A stretch of DNA of 19,604 bases from the NCBI GenBank assembly GCA_946491675.1, contig CAMLYN010000009.1, forward strand, positions 1-19,604, given 5' to 3'. A program made the translations under genes and the position numbers. Shown piece by piece: positions 1-7,407 of the stretch. The stretch is from an uncultured Mycoplasmatota bacterium (GTDB taxonomy: Bacteria; Bacillota_I; Bacilli_A; RF39; UBA660). Positions within the stretch are counted from its first letter, which is position 1; the number at the start of each line of letters is the position of its first letter. Under the pieces are notes generated by a model. That model ran no database searches. It was given only the letters and a program-made list of their open reading frames with translations, and was not told where the DNA came from.

Positions 1-324
1 GCTACTTTCTTCCATCATTTCTTCTGAAATAGTCATCTTATCTTCAAAAGTAAAAGTTTCAACATAATTAATTACATTTATCTCATCCTTGATCTCTTCA
101 ATTCTTTCTACACTAACATCACGGTTTAAAAAAGCTACAATAGTCATATCCCTTTCAACTGCCTTAGTAAAATTATTAACATTAAATGATAATATCATAG
201 CTATTGATACAACTATTAGAGTTATTATAATACAAGCAATAGAAGCTAAAGAAAGAGAAAAGTTACGAAAAACACTTTTAAATGAGTCTCTAATATTTCG
301 TCCTAAAATTCTAAATACTTTCAT
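1..324 (-). CDS. ftsX: Cell-division ABC transporter permease FtsX (N-terminal part, runs off the window)
   Basis: The ATG at 324 opens a reading frame that continues past base 1, giving the first 108 residues. It begins MKVFRILGRNIRDSFKS, the usual amphipathic FtsX start. A hydrophobic helix follows at about residues 22-47, then the start of the extracellular loop (VERDMTIVAFLNRDVSVERI). FtsX is the membrane partner of FtsE; in Firmicutes the pair activates peptidoglycan hydrolases during division or elongation, and in Bacillus it also affects entry into sporulation. The start codon lies inside the last codons of ftsE (14-base overlap), so translation is probably coupled. Identity rests on the N-terminal sequence plus position directly after ftsE. 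The remaining transmembrane segments lie outside the window. Confidence 0.93.
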   Translation of the reverse strand, partial: MKVFRILGRNIRDSFKSVFRNFSLSLASIACIIITLIVVSIAMILSFNVNNFTKAVERDMTIVAFLNRDVSVERIEEIKDEINVINYVETFTFEDKMTISEEMMEESS

Positions 325-1006
325 GGACATATTCTCCTTCCTTATAATCTTTAACAATTCGTCCTGAATCTAGTAAAATAACCCGTTTCTTCATTTTATT
401 AACGATATCTGTATCATGAGTAACCATAATTATTGTTGTTCCCAATTTGTTAATTTCCTCTAAAACTTTCATTATTTCCATACTAGTATTTTCATCTAAG
501 TTTCCTGTCGGTTCATCACAAATTAATAATTTAGGACCATTAACAATCGCTCTTGCAATTGCAACACGTTGTTGTTCTCCACCAGATAATTGATGAGGAT
601 AGTTCTTAGCCTTATGTTTTAAACCAACTAGTTCTAAAGCTTTAATAACTTTACTATGAACCTCTGAATTTGGTAAACCAAATATTTCTAAAGCAAAAGC
701 AACATTTTCATAAACAGTTGATTTAGGTAACAATTTAAAATCCTGAAACACAACACCAATTTTTCTTCGTATTTTATAAACATTTCTATTTTTTAATTTA
801 CTAACATTTATTCCACCGATATTAATTATTCCTGAAGTTGGTTTTTCTTCACGATATAACATTTTAATCAAAGTTGACTTTCCACATCCTGTTGAGCCAA
901 TAATAAAAACAAACTCACCTTTTCCAATATTTAAACTCAAATCATATATTGCTGTTACACCAGTTTTATATGTTTTTTCAACATTTTTAATTTTAATTAA
1001 ATCCAT
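311..1006 (-). CDS. ftsE: Cell-division ATP-binding protein FtsE
   Basis: 231-residue ABC ATPase of normal FtsE length. Walker A is GSTGCGKST at residues 37-45, the signature is LSGGEQQRVAIARAI, and Walker B is LLICDEPTGNLD, followed by the switch histidine in MVTHD. The sequence around the Q-loop (VVFQDFKLLPKSTVYENVAF) is typical of FtsE rather than of a generic importer. It acts at the inner face of the membrane and drives conformational change in FtsX. It starts at ATG 1006 behind AAGGGA. Its end overlaps ftsX by 14 bases, and it follows the YitT-type gene by 15 bases, so prfB, yitT, ftsE and ftsX are likely one transcript. The same neighbourhood occurs in Bacillus. Confidence 0.97.
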   Translation of the reverse strand: MDLIKIKNVEKTYKTGVTAIYDLSLNIGKGEFVFIIGSTGCGKSTLIKMLYREEKPTSGIINIGGINVSKLKNRNVYKIRRKIGVVFQDFKLLPKSTVYENVAFALEIFGLPNSEVHSKVIKALELVGLKHKAKNYPHQLSGGEQQRVAIARAIVNGPKLLICDEPTGNLDENTSMEIMKVLEEINKLGTTIIMVTHDTDIVNKMKKRVILLDSGRIVKDYKEGEYVHESI

Positions 1007-1021
1007 AAGTTAACATCCCTT

Positions 1022-1888
1022 CTATTTACTTCCAATAACCTCATAAACATCAGATACCATAATAACAGCTTTAGGATCAATTTCTAATACTCCTTCTTTA
1101 ACTGTCACATATTCACCAGTTGTCACAACACACATTATAATTTTTAAAACATTTCCTGTATAACCACCATGACCATCTAAAACTGTCACACCATGACTTA
1201 ATTTACTTAATAAAAATTTTTTAACGTCTGTTTCATTATTAGTAATAATTTGAAATGTTTTGGACTGTGAAATTCCGATCATAATTTTATCGATAATTAA
1301 ACTCATTGCACATACTACAATTATCGAATATATAACAGTTGATAGACCAAATGTTAAAAAACCTAATCCAATAATTATAAAATTAGCCATTGTATGACAA
1401 GTTCCAATCGGCTTTTTTAAATACTTAGAAACTATTAAATTTATCACATCTGTTCCACCGGTTGAATAATTAACCTTATAAATCAATCCAGAACCAAAGC
1501 CACCGATAATTGCTCCACACATAACTTCAACTATTTTTTCAATATTTCCTAATTCAATATAAGGGACTATATATGAAGTACCTTCTATCAAAAAAGGATA
1601 TATCATAGCTCCAATAATTGCCTTTTTAGTTGAATTAAACCCTAAACAAACTAAACTAAGAATAGTTAAAATTATATAACTTACTAACAAAAAGATAAAT
1701 GGCTTTATTCCCCATAAATCATTAGCAATAACTGACAATCCAGAAAAACCAACAACAATATTATTAGGTAATAAAAATAAATTAAAAACTAAAGCATAAA
1801 TTGAAGCCCCTAATAAATAAATGGCAAAATCAATTATCCAACTTTTTTTCTTTTTAACTTTTGGCACTTCTTTTTTTTTAAAAAACAT
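1022..1888 (-). CDS. YitT-family membrane protein (DUF161 plus DUF2179)
   Basis: 288 residues. A short lysine-rich cytoplasmic N terminus (MFFKKKEVPKVKKKKSW) precedes about five to six hydrophobic helices between roughly residues 17 and 205. These include the family motif LPNNIVVGFSGLSVI and the glycine-rich STGGTDVINLI. A soluble C-terminal domain of about 80 residues (SKTFQIITN ... GHGGYTGN ... DPKAVIMVSDVYEVIG) matches the DUF2179 type. The transported or sensed molecule of this family is not established. It starts at ATG 1888, two bases after the prfB stop, with AAGGAG upstream inside prfB. A YitT paralogue (yvjA) next to prfB and ftsE in Bacillus supports the placement as orthologous. 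Confidence is high for the family and low for function. Confidence 0.9.
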   Translation of the reverse strand: MFFKKKEVPKVKKKKSWIIDFAIYLLGASIYALVFNLFLLPNNIVVGFSGLSVIANDLWGIKPFIFLLVSYIILTILSLVCLGFNSTKKAIIGAMIYPFLIEGTSYIVPYIELGNIEKIVEVMCGAIIGGFGSGLIYKVNYSTGGTDVINLIVSKYLKKPIGTCHTMANFIIIGLGFLTFGLSTVIYSIIVVCAMSLIIDKIMIGISQSKTFQIITNNETDVKKFLLSKLSHGVTVLDGHGGYTGNVLKIIMCVVTTGEYVTVKEGVLEIDPKAVIMVSDVYEVIGSK

Positions 1889-1890
1889 AC

Positions 1891-2980
1891 TTACCTAATC
1901 TCCTTTAAACAACTATTAATAAATATATCAATATCACCATCTAATACTTTATTAACATTACTAGTTTCGACATTTGTTCTTAAATCTTTAACTAATGAAT
2001 AAGGGTGCATAACATAATTTCTAATTTGTGAACCAAAATTAATATCTGCTTGTTCCCCCTTTAATTCTTTTAATTCTTTTTCTTGCTTTTCTACTTCTAA
2101 TTGATATAATTTATTTTTCAAAATTTCTAAAGCTTTCTCTTTATTTTGAATTTGGCTTCTCTCATTTTGACAAGTTACAACAATTTTAGTTGGAAGATGA
2201 GTAATTCTAACAGCTGAATCAGTTGTATTAACTCCCTGACCACCTGCACCAGTACTCCGATAAACATCTATTCTAATATCGTTAGGTTTTATTTCAATAT
2301 CAATTTCTTCATTAACAATATATGGTGTAACATCAACAGAAGCAAATGAAGTATGACGGCGTGCATTTGAGTCAAATGGAGAAATTCTAACTAAACGATG
2401 AACACCTTTTTCATTTTTTAAATAGCCAAAAACATTAGTACCATAAATTATCATTGAAACACTTTTTATTCCTGCCTCTTCACCTTTTTGTTCATCGACA
2501 ACTTCATATTTATATCCTTTTCGCTCACACCATCTTGTATACATTCGGTATAGCATACTAGCCCAATCACAACTTTCTGTTCCTCCTGCACCAGGATGTA
2601 TTTCTAAAACCGCATTATATTTATCGTATGGACCATTCAATAAAACAAAAATCTCCAATTCTTCTAGTTCTTCCTTTATTTCTGAAGTTTGACTAATTAT
2701 TATATTTCTTATTTCATCATCATCTAACTCTAATAATTCCAAATTACTCTCAATTTTATTTTTCAAATTATTAATTCTTTCTACTATTTTTCTTAAATTA
2801 TTAACTTCATCAATAATCATCGTTGCCTTATTTTGATCATTCCAAAAATCAGGACTATTAATAATTTTATTTAACTCAGCAATTTTTTCTTGTTTTTTTT
2901 CAACTTCAAAGTAACCTCCAAAACTCTAAACACTTATTTTGATAAGATTTATATATATTAACCAAATCGTTTTGTTCCAT
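1891..2980 (-). CDS. prfB: Peptide chain release factor 2, expressed by programmed +1 frameshift
   Basis: Release factor for UGA and UAA codons. The first segment starts at ATG 2980 behind AAGGTG and runs 24 codons (MEQNDLVNIYKSYQNK...) to an in-frame UGA at 2908-2906. Skipping one base after CUU puts the ribosome on GAA at 2907, and the frame then runs 338 residues to the stop at 1891. The total is about 362 residues, normal for RF2. The joined protein is continuous across the shift (LLEVEKKQEKIAELNKII). It carries the SPF codon-recognition tripeptide (VRISPFDSNARR) and the GGQ hydrolysis motif (RSTGAGGQGVNTTDSAV). Annotation of only the long frame (from 2820) would lose about 50 residues at the N terminus. 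It is first gene of the prfB-yitT-ftsE-ftsX run. Confidence 0.96.
2906..2919 (-). promoter_or_regulatory. RF2 programmed frameshift site
   Basis: On the minus strand the site reads GGAGG, UUA, CUU, UGA, A. An internal Shine-Dalgarno-like GGAGG (2919-2915) sits three bases before the slippery CUU (2911-2909), which is followed by UGA (2908-2906). The spacing equals that of the classical RF2 autoregulatory site. When RF2 is scarce, the ribosome pauses at UGA and slips +1, making more RF2. The base after UGA is A rather than the usual C. Confidence 0.95.
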
Positions 2981-2999
2981 ACTATCACCTTACCTATTT

Positions 3000-3028
3000 A
3001 TTTTAACATGTTTTTTTAATATTGTAAA
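3000..3028 (-). promoter_or_regulatory. Probable sigma-A promoter of prfB
   Basis: On the minus strand, TTTACA (3028-3023), a 17-base spacer, then TAAAAT (3005-3000) preceded by TG in the extended -10 position. It lies 20 bases upstream of the prfB ATG, in the only gap between prfB and the HAD gene. Confidence 0.6.
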
Positions 3029-3033
3029 ATGTT

Positions 3034-3618
3034 TTAAACATATTTTGTCTTAACAATTTTTTTAATCTTATCTTTATTAACAAAATAAACTTCATCAGCT
3101 AACTTCATAAAAGGAATATCTGATAAAGAATCCGTATAAAATTTTTTTATTCTTTTATTTTTATATTTTTCTTTAAAAGCTTTTACTTTATTATCTCCAA
3201 AACAAATAAATTTTACTTTTTTATTATCAATATCAAATTCTGTACAGATTATATTTTTAGCTTTTAAATCATCTTTAATATATCCAATTAAAAAACTAGG
3301 ACATCCTGTTATAATTAAGTCATTCTTTTTTAACATTTTTAAAAATTCTGGTTTTAATTTTTTATAATTTTTTTTCCAAAATTGTTCAACCAATTCATTA
3401 TAATTAAAATTAGAACGTTTAAAAAAAGAATTAATAATCATTTCTACCGTTTTATAAATTTTATCAATTTTTAATATATTTAATTTATATTCAATCAATC
3501 GAATTAAAACAATTGGTAAAAACTTAATCAACCAAATATCTTTTTTTAAAATAAAAAGAAAAAAATCAAATATGCTTTCACCATTGTAGATTGTATTATC
3601 AAAATCATAAGCATTCAT
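3034..3618 (-). CDS. HAD-superfamily phosphatase (HAD-IB, SerB-like fold)
   Basis: 194 residues with all four HAD motifs. Motif I is YDFDNTIY near the N terminus (nucleophile Asp5, acid/base Asp7). Motif II is LIITGCPSF, the motif III lysine is in FGDNKVKAFKEKY, and motif IV is FYTDSLSDIPFM. The helical cap between motifs I and II (about residues 15-95) fits subclass IB, which includes phosphoserine phosphatase and other small-molecule phosphatases. The substrate cannot be told from sequence. The protein is rich in Lys, Ile and Phe and has no membrane segment long enough to be convincing. It starts at ATG 3618 behind GGTG. It is separated from the pilin-like gene upstream by a terminator-like hairpin and from prfB downstream by a promoter, so it may be a single-gene unit. 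Confidence 0.85.
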   Translation of the reverse strand: MNAYDFDNTIYNGESIFDFFLFILKKDIWLIKFLPIVLIRLIEYKLNILKIDKIYKTVEMIINSFFKRSNFNYNELVEQFWKKNYKKLKPEFLKMLKKNDLIITGCPSFLIGYIKDDLKAKNIICTEFDIDNKKVKFICFGDNKVKAFKEKYKNKRIKKFYTDSLSDIPFMKLADEVYFVNKDKIKKIVKTKYV

Positions 3619-3653
3619 TTTATCACCATTTTATTATTTTACTATATTTAAAG

Positions 3654-3680
3654 AAAAAAACAAAATCATTTTGTTTTTTT
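3654..3680 (-). terminator. AT-rich hairpin terminator after the pilin-like gene
   Basis: A perfect 12-bp inverted repeat (3654-3665 with 3669-3680, 3-base loop) reads AAAAAAACAAAA, TGA, TTTTGTTTTTTT on the minus strand. The 3' arm supplies the U-tract. The stem has only one G-C pair, so strength is uncertain. It is the only candidate between the pilin-like gene and the HAD gene. Confidence 0.5.
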
Positions 3681-3722
3681 ATGTCAACTAAAGTATTTTT
3701 GTTATTTTTAAAGCTTTTAAAA

Positions 3723-5333
3723 TTATGGCGTAAGAACTGCGCGAGCACCGTTCGTAATCGTCGGCGTGCCAGTATTGCCGTAGAAGTAGAACACGCCAGA
3801 AAGGGCAACATTGCCATAGCCGCCCCCACGAAGGAACCATGGGCCAGCCGAGCGAACGAAGTTCGCATAATCACTATACCATCCTCCATTAATATTTCCA
3901 TATGTTGATAAGGTTTCTTTTGTTGCATCGCCTAATTTCCCTCGACTATGTGTTGTAGAACTACTATTATATGTATATTTGTCGTAATATTTTTCTTCTG
4001 GGGCTTCACTAAATCCTGATGAACTAGCATTAAAATTCCCACTGCTATTGACCATATTTCCCATTACTCGCTCATATGCTCCACCATTCATATCATATAC
4101 TCCATATATTGTTCCGGTAGTACTTGCTTTTGTTCCTAAACTCCGATCACCTGCATATTCTCCGATATTTCCATCACTACCTACTATTTTCCCATCATAA
4201 GTATAACTTCCATATGTACTAGCTTCACTTTCTGTTGTTCCTGAACTTCTTCCTGTATAATAACTACTACTATTATTTTTATATACTTCTTCTCCTATTC
4301 CATATTTACTATGAGATAAATAGGCTACTGCTCCCCATTCCATATTCTTCATCATATGACTATCACCATTTAGATTATATGTGGTTTTTATATTTTGAAT
4401 TGCTGTAAAAAAACTTGAGTTTGTTTCATTTCTTAAACTGCTTACATTCGGTTTTATTGTTATTTTATCTGTACTTCCACTTATTTCAAACTTTCCAACC
4501 CAAAATCCGGTTAATTCTTCATCGCCAAATGTGAAAGCTGGATGAGTATACCAATTTCCATTACTTGCATTAGTACAAGTTTGACTACTCGTTCCACTTC
4601 CACTTATTGCATCAGTACATGTTACTGTTCCTGTTGTAGATGTACCACTTTCAAATGTTATATTAATTAATTGTTCTGATACACTTCCATTATTAGCATT
4701 AAATAATTGATATTTATATCTTGGTATCCAAACATACCATAAGGCTATATCATCTTCACTTATTGTATCGCCAACATTTTTATTTACTCCATCATTTAAC
4801 ACTACTGCATTAGCCCATTCTTTATTATCATAATTATACCATTGTTGTTGTGTCCCATCTGAAACTATCCAGTTCGTTCCATCATAATATATTGACATCA
4901 TATTATCTAATAATTCTGGTTTATTTGCTCCACTATTATCTATATCAAATGGTGGCCTATAAACATATTCTACACACTCATTGTTTAAATTATAACTAAA
5001 TCTATCTTGTTCATATTTAGCTTCAACTATATTGGTTAAAGGTATTTCATCGCCACTAGTCGCATCATAAACCTTACTAGGTAAATACTCACCTTGTACT
5101 AAACTTTCTAAAGTAATACAATAAGTATTACCATTAATCCTAGGAAAAGTATTAGTATTCTCACTAACATAAAGTTCAGTAGCACTATACAATATTTCTT
5201 TACTAGCATCACTAATTTTGCCCTCTGTTTGCCTAATAGCATTTAAAATAGGTGGAAAAGCAATGATAGCAATTAAAGCCAATATAATTACTACTCCAAC
5301 TAACTCTACTAAAGTAAAACCTTTTTTAGACAT
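3723..5333 (-). CDS. Prepilin-like surface protein with FGE/C-type-lectin C-terminal domain; likely DGR target
   Basis: 536 residues. The N terminus MSKKGFTLVELVGVVIILAL is a type IV prepilin motif: cleavage after Gly5, Phe6 as new N terminus, Glu10 at +5, and a hydrophobic helix to about residue 28. A variable middle follows. From about residue 200 to the end there is an FGE-sulfatase-like, C-type-lectin-type domain (YVWIPRYKYQLF, THPAFTFG, GFWVGKFE, NMEWGAVAYLSHSKYG, YDMNGGAYERVMG). The last ~48 residues contain WFLRGG, GVFYFY, NTG and RAVL, the layout of DGR variable regions. That block is G+C-rich, unlike the rest of the gene. Start ATG 5333 is preceded by GGGAGATG. I see no promoter just upstream, so it is probably read with the glycosidase-like gene and yutD. 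No prepilin peptidase or pilus motor is in the window. Pilin export and lectin fold are family-based inference. Confidence 0.88.
   Translation of the reverse strand: MSKKGFTLVELVGVVIILALIAIIAFPPILNAIRQTEGKISDASKEILYSATELYVSENTNTFPRINGNTYCITLESLVQGEYLPSKVYDATSGDEIPLTNIVEAKYEQDRFSYNLNNECVEYVYRPPFDIDNSGANKPELLDNMMSIYYDGTNWIVSDGTQQQWYNYDNKEWANAVVLNDGVNKNVGDTISEDDIALWYVWIPRYKYQLFNANNGSVSEQLINITFESGTSTTGTVTCTDAISGSGTSSQTCTNASNGNWYTHPAFTFGDEELTGFWVGKFEISGSTDKITIKPNVSSLRNETNSSFFTAIQNIKTTYNLNGDSHMMKNMEWGAVAYLSHSKYGIGEEVYKNNSSSYYTGRSSGTTESEASTYGSYTYDGKIVGSDGNIGEYAGDRSLGTKASTTGTIYGVYDMNGGAYERVMGNMVNSSGNFNASSSGFSEAPEEKYYDKYTYNSSSTTHSRGKLGDATKETLSTYGNINGGWYSDYANFVRSAGPWFLRGGGYGNVALSGVFYFYGNTGTPTITNGARAVLTP
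3726..3869 (-). other. Putative DGR variable region (VR) at the 3' end of the prepilin-like gene
   Basis: Codons 489-536. By hand count, 87 of 160 bases (54%) at 3721-3880 are G or C, against 31 of the next 100 (31%) at 3881-3980. Arg is CGC or CGT, Gly mostly GGC, and Thr mostly ACG; neighbouring genes use AGA, GGA/GGT and ACT/ACA. The eight codons after R502-G503-G504 (residues 505-512: GGC TAT GGC AAT GTT GCC CTT TCT) all end in C or T. So do the Y/G positions in GVFYFYG. This is what adenine mutagenesis of an AAC/AAT-rich template would leave. The layout WF-x-RGG-x8-GVF-x-F matches known lectin-fold VRs. The block ends at the stop codon, as VRs usually do. The matching template repeat is not in the window, so this is strong inference rather than proof. 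Confidence 0.75.
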
Positions 5334-5369
5334 ATCTTATCATCTCCCACTGCTTATACTCAAACTATA

Positions 5370-5651
5370 CTAAAATTTATTTTTTTTAATTATAAAATAT
5401 TTACAGTCATAAGCACAATTATCTTTAATATATTTATCAATATTATTATAATCATTAATTGAATTAAATAACTTATTGTCTTTATTACAAAACCCTTTTA
5501 ATCTTAATTTATTATAAGCCCAATCACCTAAAATATAATCATAATCTTTAAAATAATCTGTATACCTATTAGTTAATTCATTTAAATCAAAACCATTTTT
5601 ATATTCTTTTTCTAAAATGTATTCTGTATCTTCCAAAATAATCTTTTTCAT
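5370..5651 (-). CDS. yutD: YutD-family protein (DUF1027)
   Basis: 93 residues, a small soluble protein of the YutD family, conserved in Bacilli and with no agreed function. The diagnostic core is YTDYFKDYDYILGDWAYNKL followed by RLKGFC, and near the end NCAYDCKYFIIKK with the conserved cysteines. Length is normal for the family. Start ATG 5651 directly follows the stop of the upstream glycosidase-like gene, whose last codons supply GGAAGG as ribosome-binding site, so the two are co-transcribed and probably coupled. In Bacillus, yutD lies in the same chromosomal neighbourhood as yunB, which is two genes upstream here. Confidence 0.9.
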   Translation of the reverse strand: MKKIILEDTEYILEKEYKNGFDLNELTNRYTDYFKDYDYILGDWAYNKLRLKGFCNKDNKLFNSINDYNNIDKYIKDNCAYDCKYFIIKKNKF

Positions 5652-7355
5652 CTAATAATCCTTCCCAAAAGCACTAGAAATTTCTTCATATTTAGATAAA
5701 GTAGAACCACCATTCCAAGTCATAAAACCACCTGTTAAACCAGCATCATACAAACCACTTATTTCTTTTGAAACCATATCAGCATCATAATGAGTAGCAG
5801 GGCTTTTACTAGTATCATATGCTTGGATCCATGTTCTAACAATAGCAGGAGTTGGAGTTTCTTTTTGTCTTTCCATAACAAATTCATTACCCCATAAATA
5901 TAATAAATCATAAGGAATTGTCCAAACTGGTGTCGTAAAACCATATTCTGTAGCAGTAAAATGATCAGGATATGGCATACCACTTATAACATCGGCAACA
6001 TTACTAATGGCAGCCCAATATTGACCATAAGCAGTAACATAAGTATGAGCAGATTCTCCAAATACATCGATTGAAACATACGCTCCATATTTATGAATTT
6101 CATCACAAGCATACATAACAAATCTTTGAATTGCTTGTGCTTTATCCTCATTATAAGTATTATTATAACTTATTTTTCCTTCTTTTTCTAATGAACCAAC
6201 ACGATCAGGGAAACGCACATAATCAAATTGAATTTCATTAAATCCCATTTCTTTAACTGATTCAATTGCTAAAGCTACATTAAACTCCCACACATCACGA
6301 TTATAAGCACTTGGCCAATAAGAACCATCATGATTATATGATTTACCAGTAGCAGTATCAATAATGGTATCTTCAGGATGATCAGCAGAATAATAACTAT
6401 CTTTAAAAACAGTAATTCGTCCAATCGCATATAATCCTGCATCTTTAATCTTTTGAATTGCATTCTTATAAGTTTCATAACTATTTATTGCATGGTCATA
6501 ATTAGTAATAGAATACTCCTTCATAGCATTAGCAGGGTAAGCTGGACTAGTATTATCTTTAATATCGACAACGATTGCATTTATTCCTGACTTTTTAGCT
6601 AATTCAATATAAGAATCAACATTAGAAACAACTCCAGAGTTCATATATAAGGCTCTTACTTCTTGTGGCATAACATTATTTTCAAATTTAGGTTTTTCAT
6701 AAGGATAATAATCTAAACCAGCTGCATCACCGCCACCCCAAGAATCACCTCTTTTTTTATGAATTTGATAAATTCCTTCTTCATCATAGTTAGCTAAAGC
6801 TAACTCTTCACTATTAACTAAATATTTACCATACACATAACCTTCTTGATTATCATATTTGACTTTATACATATTAACAGAACCATCAGCTTCTAACTTA
6901 TCATAATCCAATATCTCAACTTTACTTCCTTTTTCAATTAAACCTTTTATATTTATATCATCCAAATTTTCATATAAAGTTAAAGACGTTCTAACATACA
7001 TTTCTTTTTCTAAAACAGCTTCTTTTTCTTCTTCAACTAATGCATCAGCTAAAATATAATAATCATTTTTATTATAATTGATTTTATAATATTCTTTTTC
7101 ATTGTTAGTTATTTTATCTCCCGATATTATTACCTTTGTTCCCCTAGTTATTTTTTCAACTTCGTTATAATTCATATCATATAAAGGAACAGTTAAAGTA
7201 TTTGAAGCAATATACATTTCATCGCTAGAAATTATATTACCAACACCTTTAAACAATTTAACGATAAGTGTAAAACAAACGAAAGCCACTAAAAAAGCAG
7301 CAATCAAAAAAATAATAACTCGTCCAATTCTTAATTTTCTTCTTTTATGATCCAT
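5652..7355 (-). CDS. Membrane-anchored SH3-like / putative glycoside hydrolase (DUF4015 type)
   Basis: 567 residues. One N-terminal membrane helix (about residues 8-35, after MDHKRRKLRIGR) anchors an extracellular protein. Two SH3-like repeats follow at about 42-105 and 115-180 (pattern L-V-x-LYDMNYNEV...GTKV; YVRTSLTLYENL...GSKVEIL). A TIM-barrel catalytic region of the DUF4015 glycosidase-like family runs from about residue 230 to the end (EVRALYMNSG, INAIVVDIKD, GFNEIQFDYVRFPD, YVSIDVFGESA). The acidic residues in VVDIKD and QFDYVRFP are the likely active-site strands; the substrate glycan is unknown. The frame is open to a TTG at 7400, but that stretch contains a promoter. I therefore chose ATG 7355, which has GGTG six bases upstream. 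It is followed without a gap by yutD. Confidence 0.85.
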   Translation of the reverse strand: MDHKRRKLRIGRVIIFLIAAFLVAFVCFTLIVKLFKGVGNIISSDEMYIASNTLTVPLYDMNYNEVEKITRGTKVIISGDKITNNEKEYYKINYNKNDYYILADALVEEEKEAVLEKEMYVRTSLTLYENLDDINIKGLIEKGSKVEILDYDKLEADGSVNMYKVKYDNQEGYVYGKYLVNSEELALANYDEEGIYQIHKKRGDSWGGGDAAGLDYYPYEKPKFENNVMPQEVRALYMNSGVVSNVDSYIELAKKSGINAIVVDIKDNTSPAYPANAMKEYSITNYDHAINSYETYKNAIQKIKDAGLYAIGRITVFKDSYYSADHPEDTIIDTATGKSYNHDGSYWPSAYNRDVWEFNVALAIESVKEMGFNEIQFDYVRFPDRVGSLEKEGKISYNNTYNEDKAQAIQRFVMYACDEIHKYGAYVSIDVFGESAHTYVTAYGQYWAAISNVADVISGMPYPDHFTATEYGFTTPVWTIPYDLLYLWGNEFVMERQKETPTPAIVRTWIQAYDTSKSPATHYDADMVSKEISGLYDAGLTGGFMTWNGGSTLSKYEEISSAFGKDY

Positions 7356-7371
7356 ACTATTCACCATAATT

Positions 7372-7400
7372 AGTATACCACAACTATTTTTTTTATACAA
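7372..7400 (-). promoter_or_regulatory. Probable sigma-A promoter for glycosidase-yutD-pilin genes
   Basis: On the minus strand, TTGTAT (7400-7395), a 17-base spacer, TATACT (7377-7372), with TGG just before the -10 (extended -10). The predicted start of transcription is only about 10 bases before the chosen ATG 7355, so the leader would be very short. Confidence 0.55.
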
Positions 7401-7407
7401 TTAAATT

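Noticed and set aside
1891..2820. prfB as a complete gene starting at 2820.
   Set aside because: It lacks the RF2 N-terminal helical domain; the missing part is encoded upstream in two frames joined by the standard frameshift site.
3721..3880. The GC-rich block as a horizontally acquired fragment, an insertion-sequence end or an assembly chimera.
   Set aside because: It stays in frame, completes the lectin-type domain and ends at the stop codon. There are no terminal inverted repeats or target duplications. A DGR variable region explains it better, though a chimera cannot be fully excluded without reads.
3591..3928. Long open frames on both strands across the GC-rich end of the prepilin-like gene (101 and 105 codons).
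   Set aside because: They are out of frame with a gene that has a clear pilin start and lectin motifs throughout. They stay open because the GC-rich block has few stop codons, and their products resemble nothing.
7356..7400. TTG at 7400 as start of the glycosidase-like protein, adding 15 residues.
   Set aside because: The stretch contains a TTGTAT-17-TATACT promoter, the extra residues look unlike a membrane-protein N terminus, and ATG 7355 has a properly spaced GGTG.
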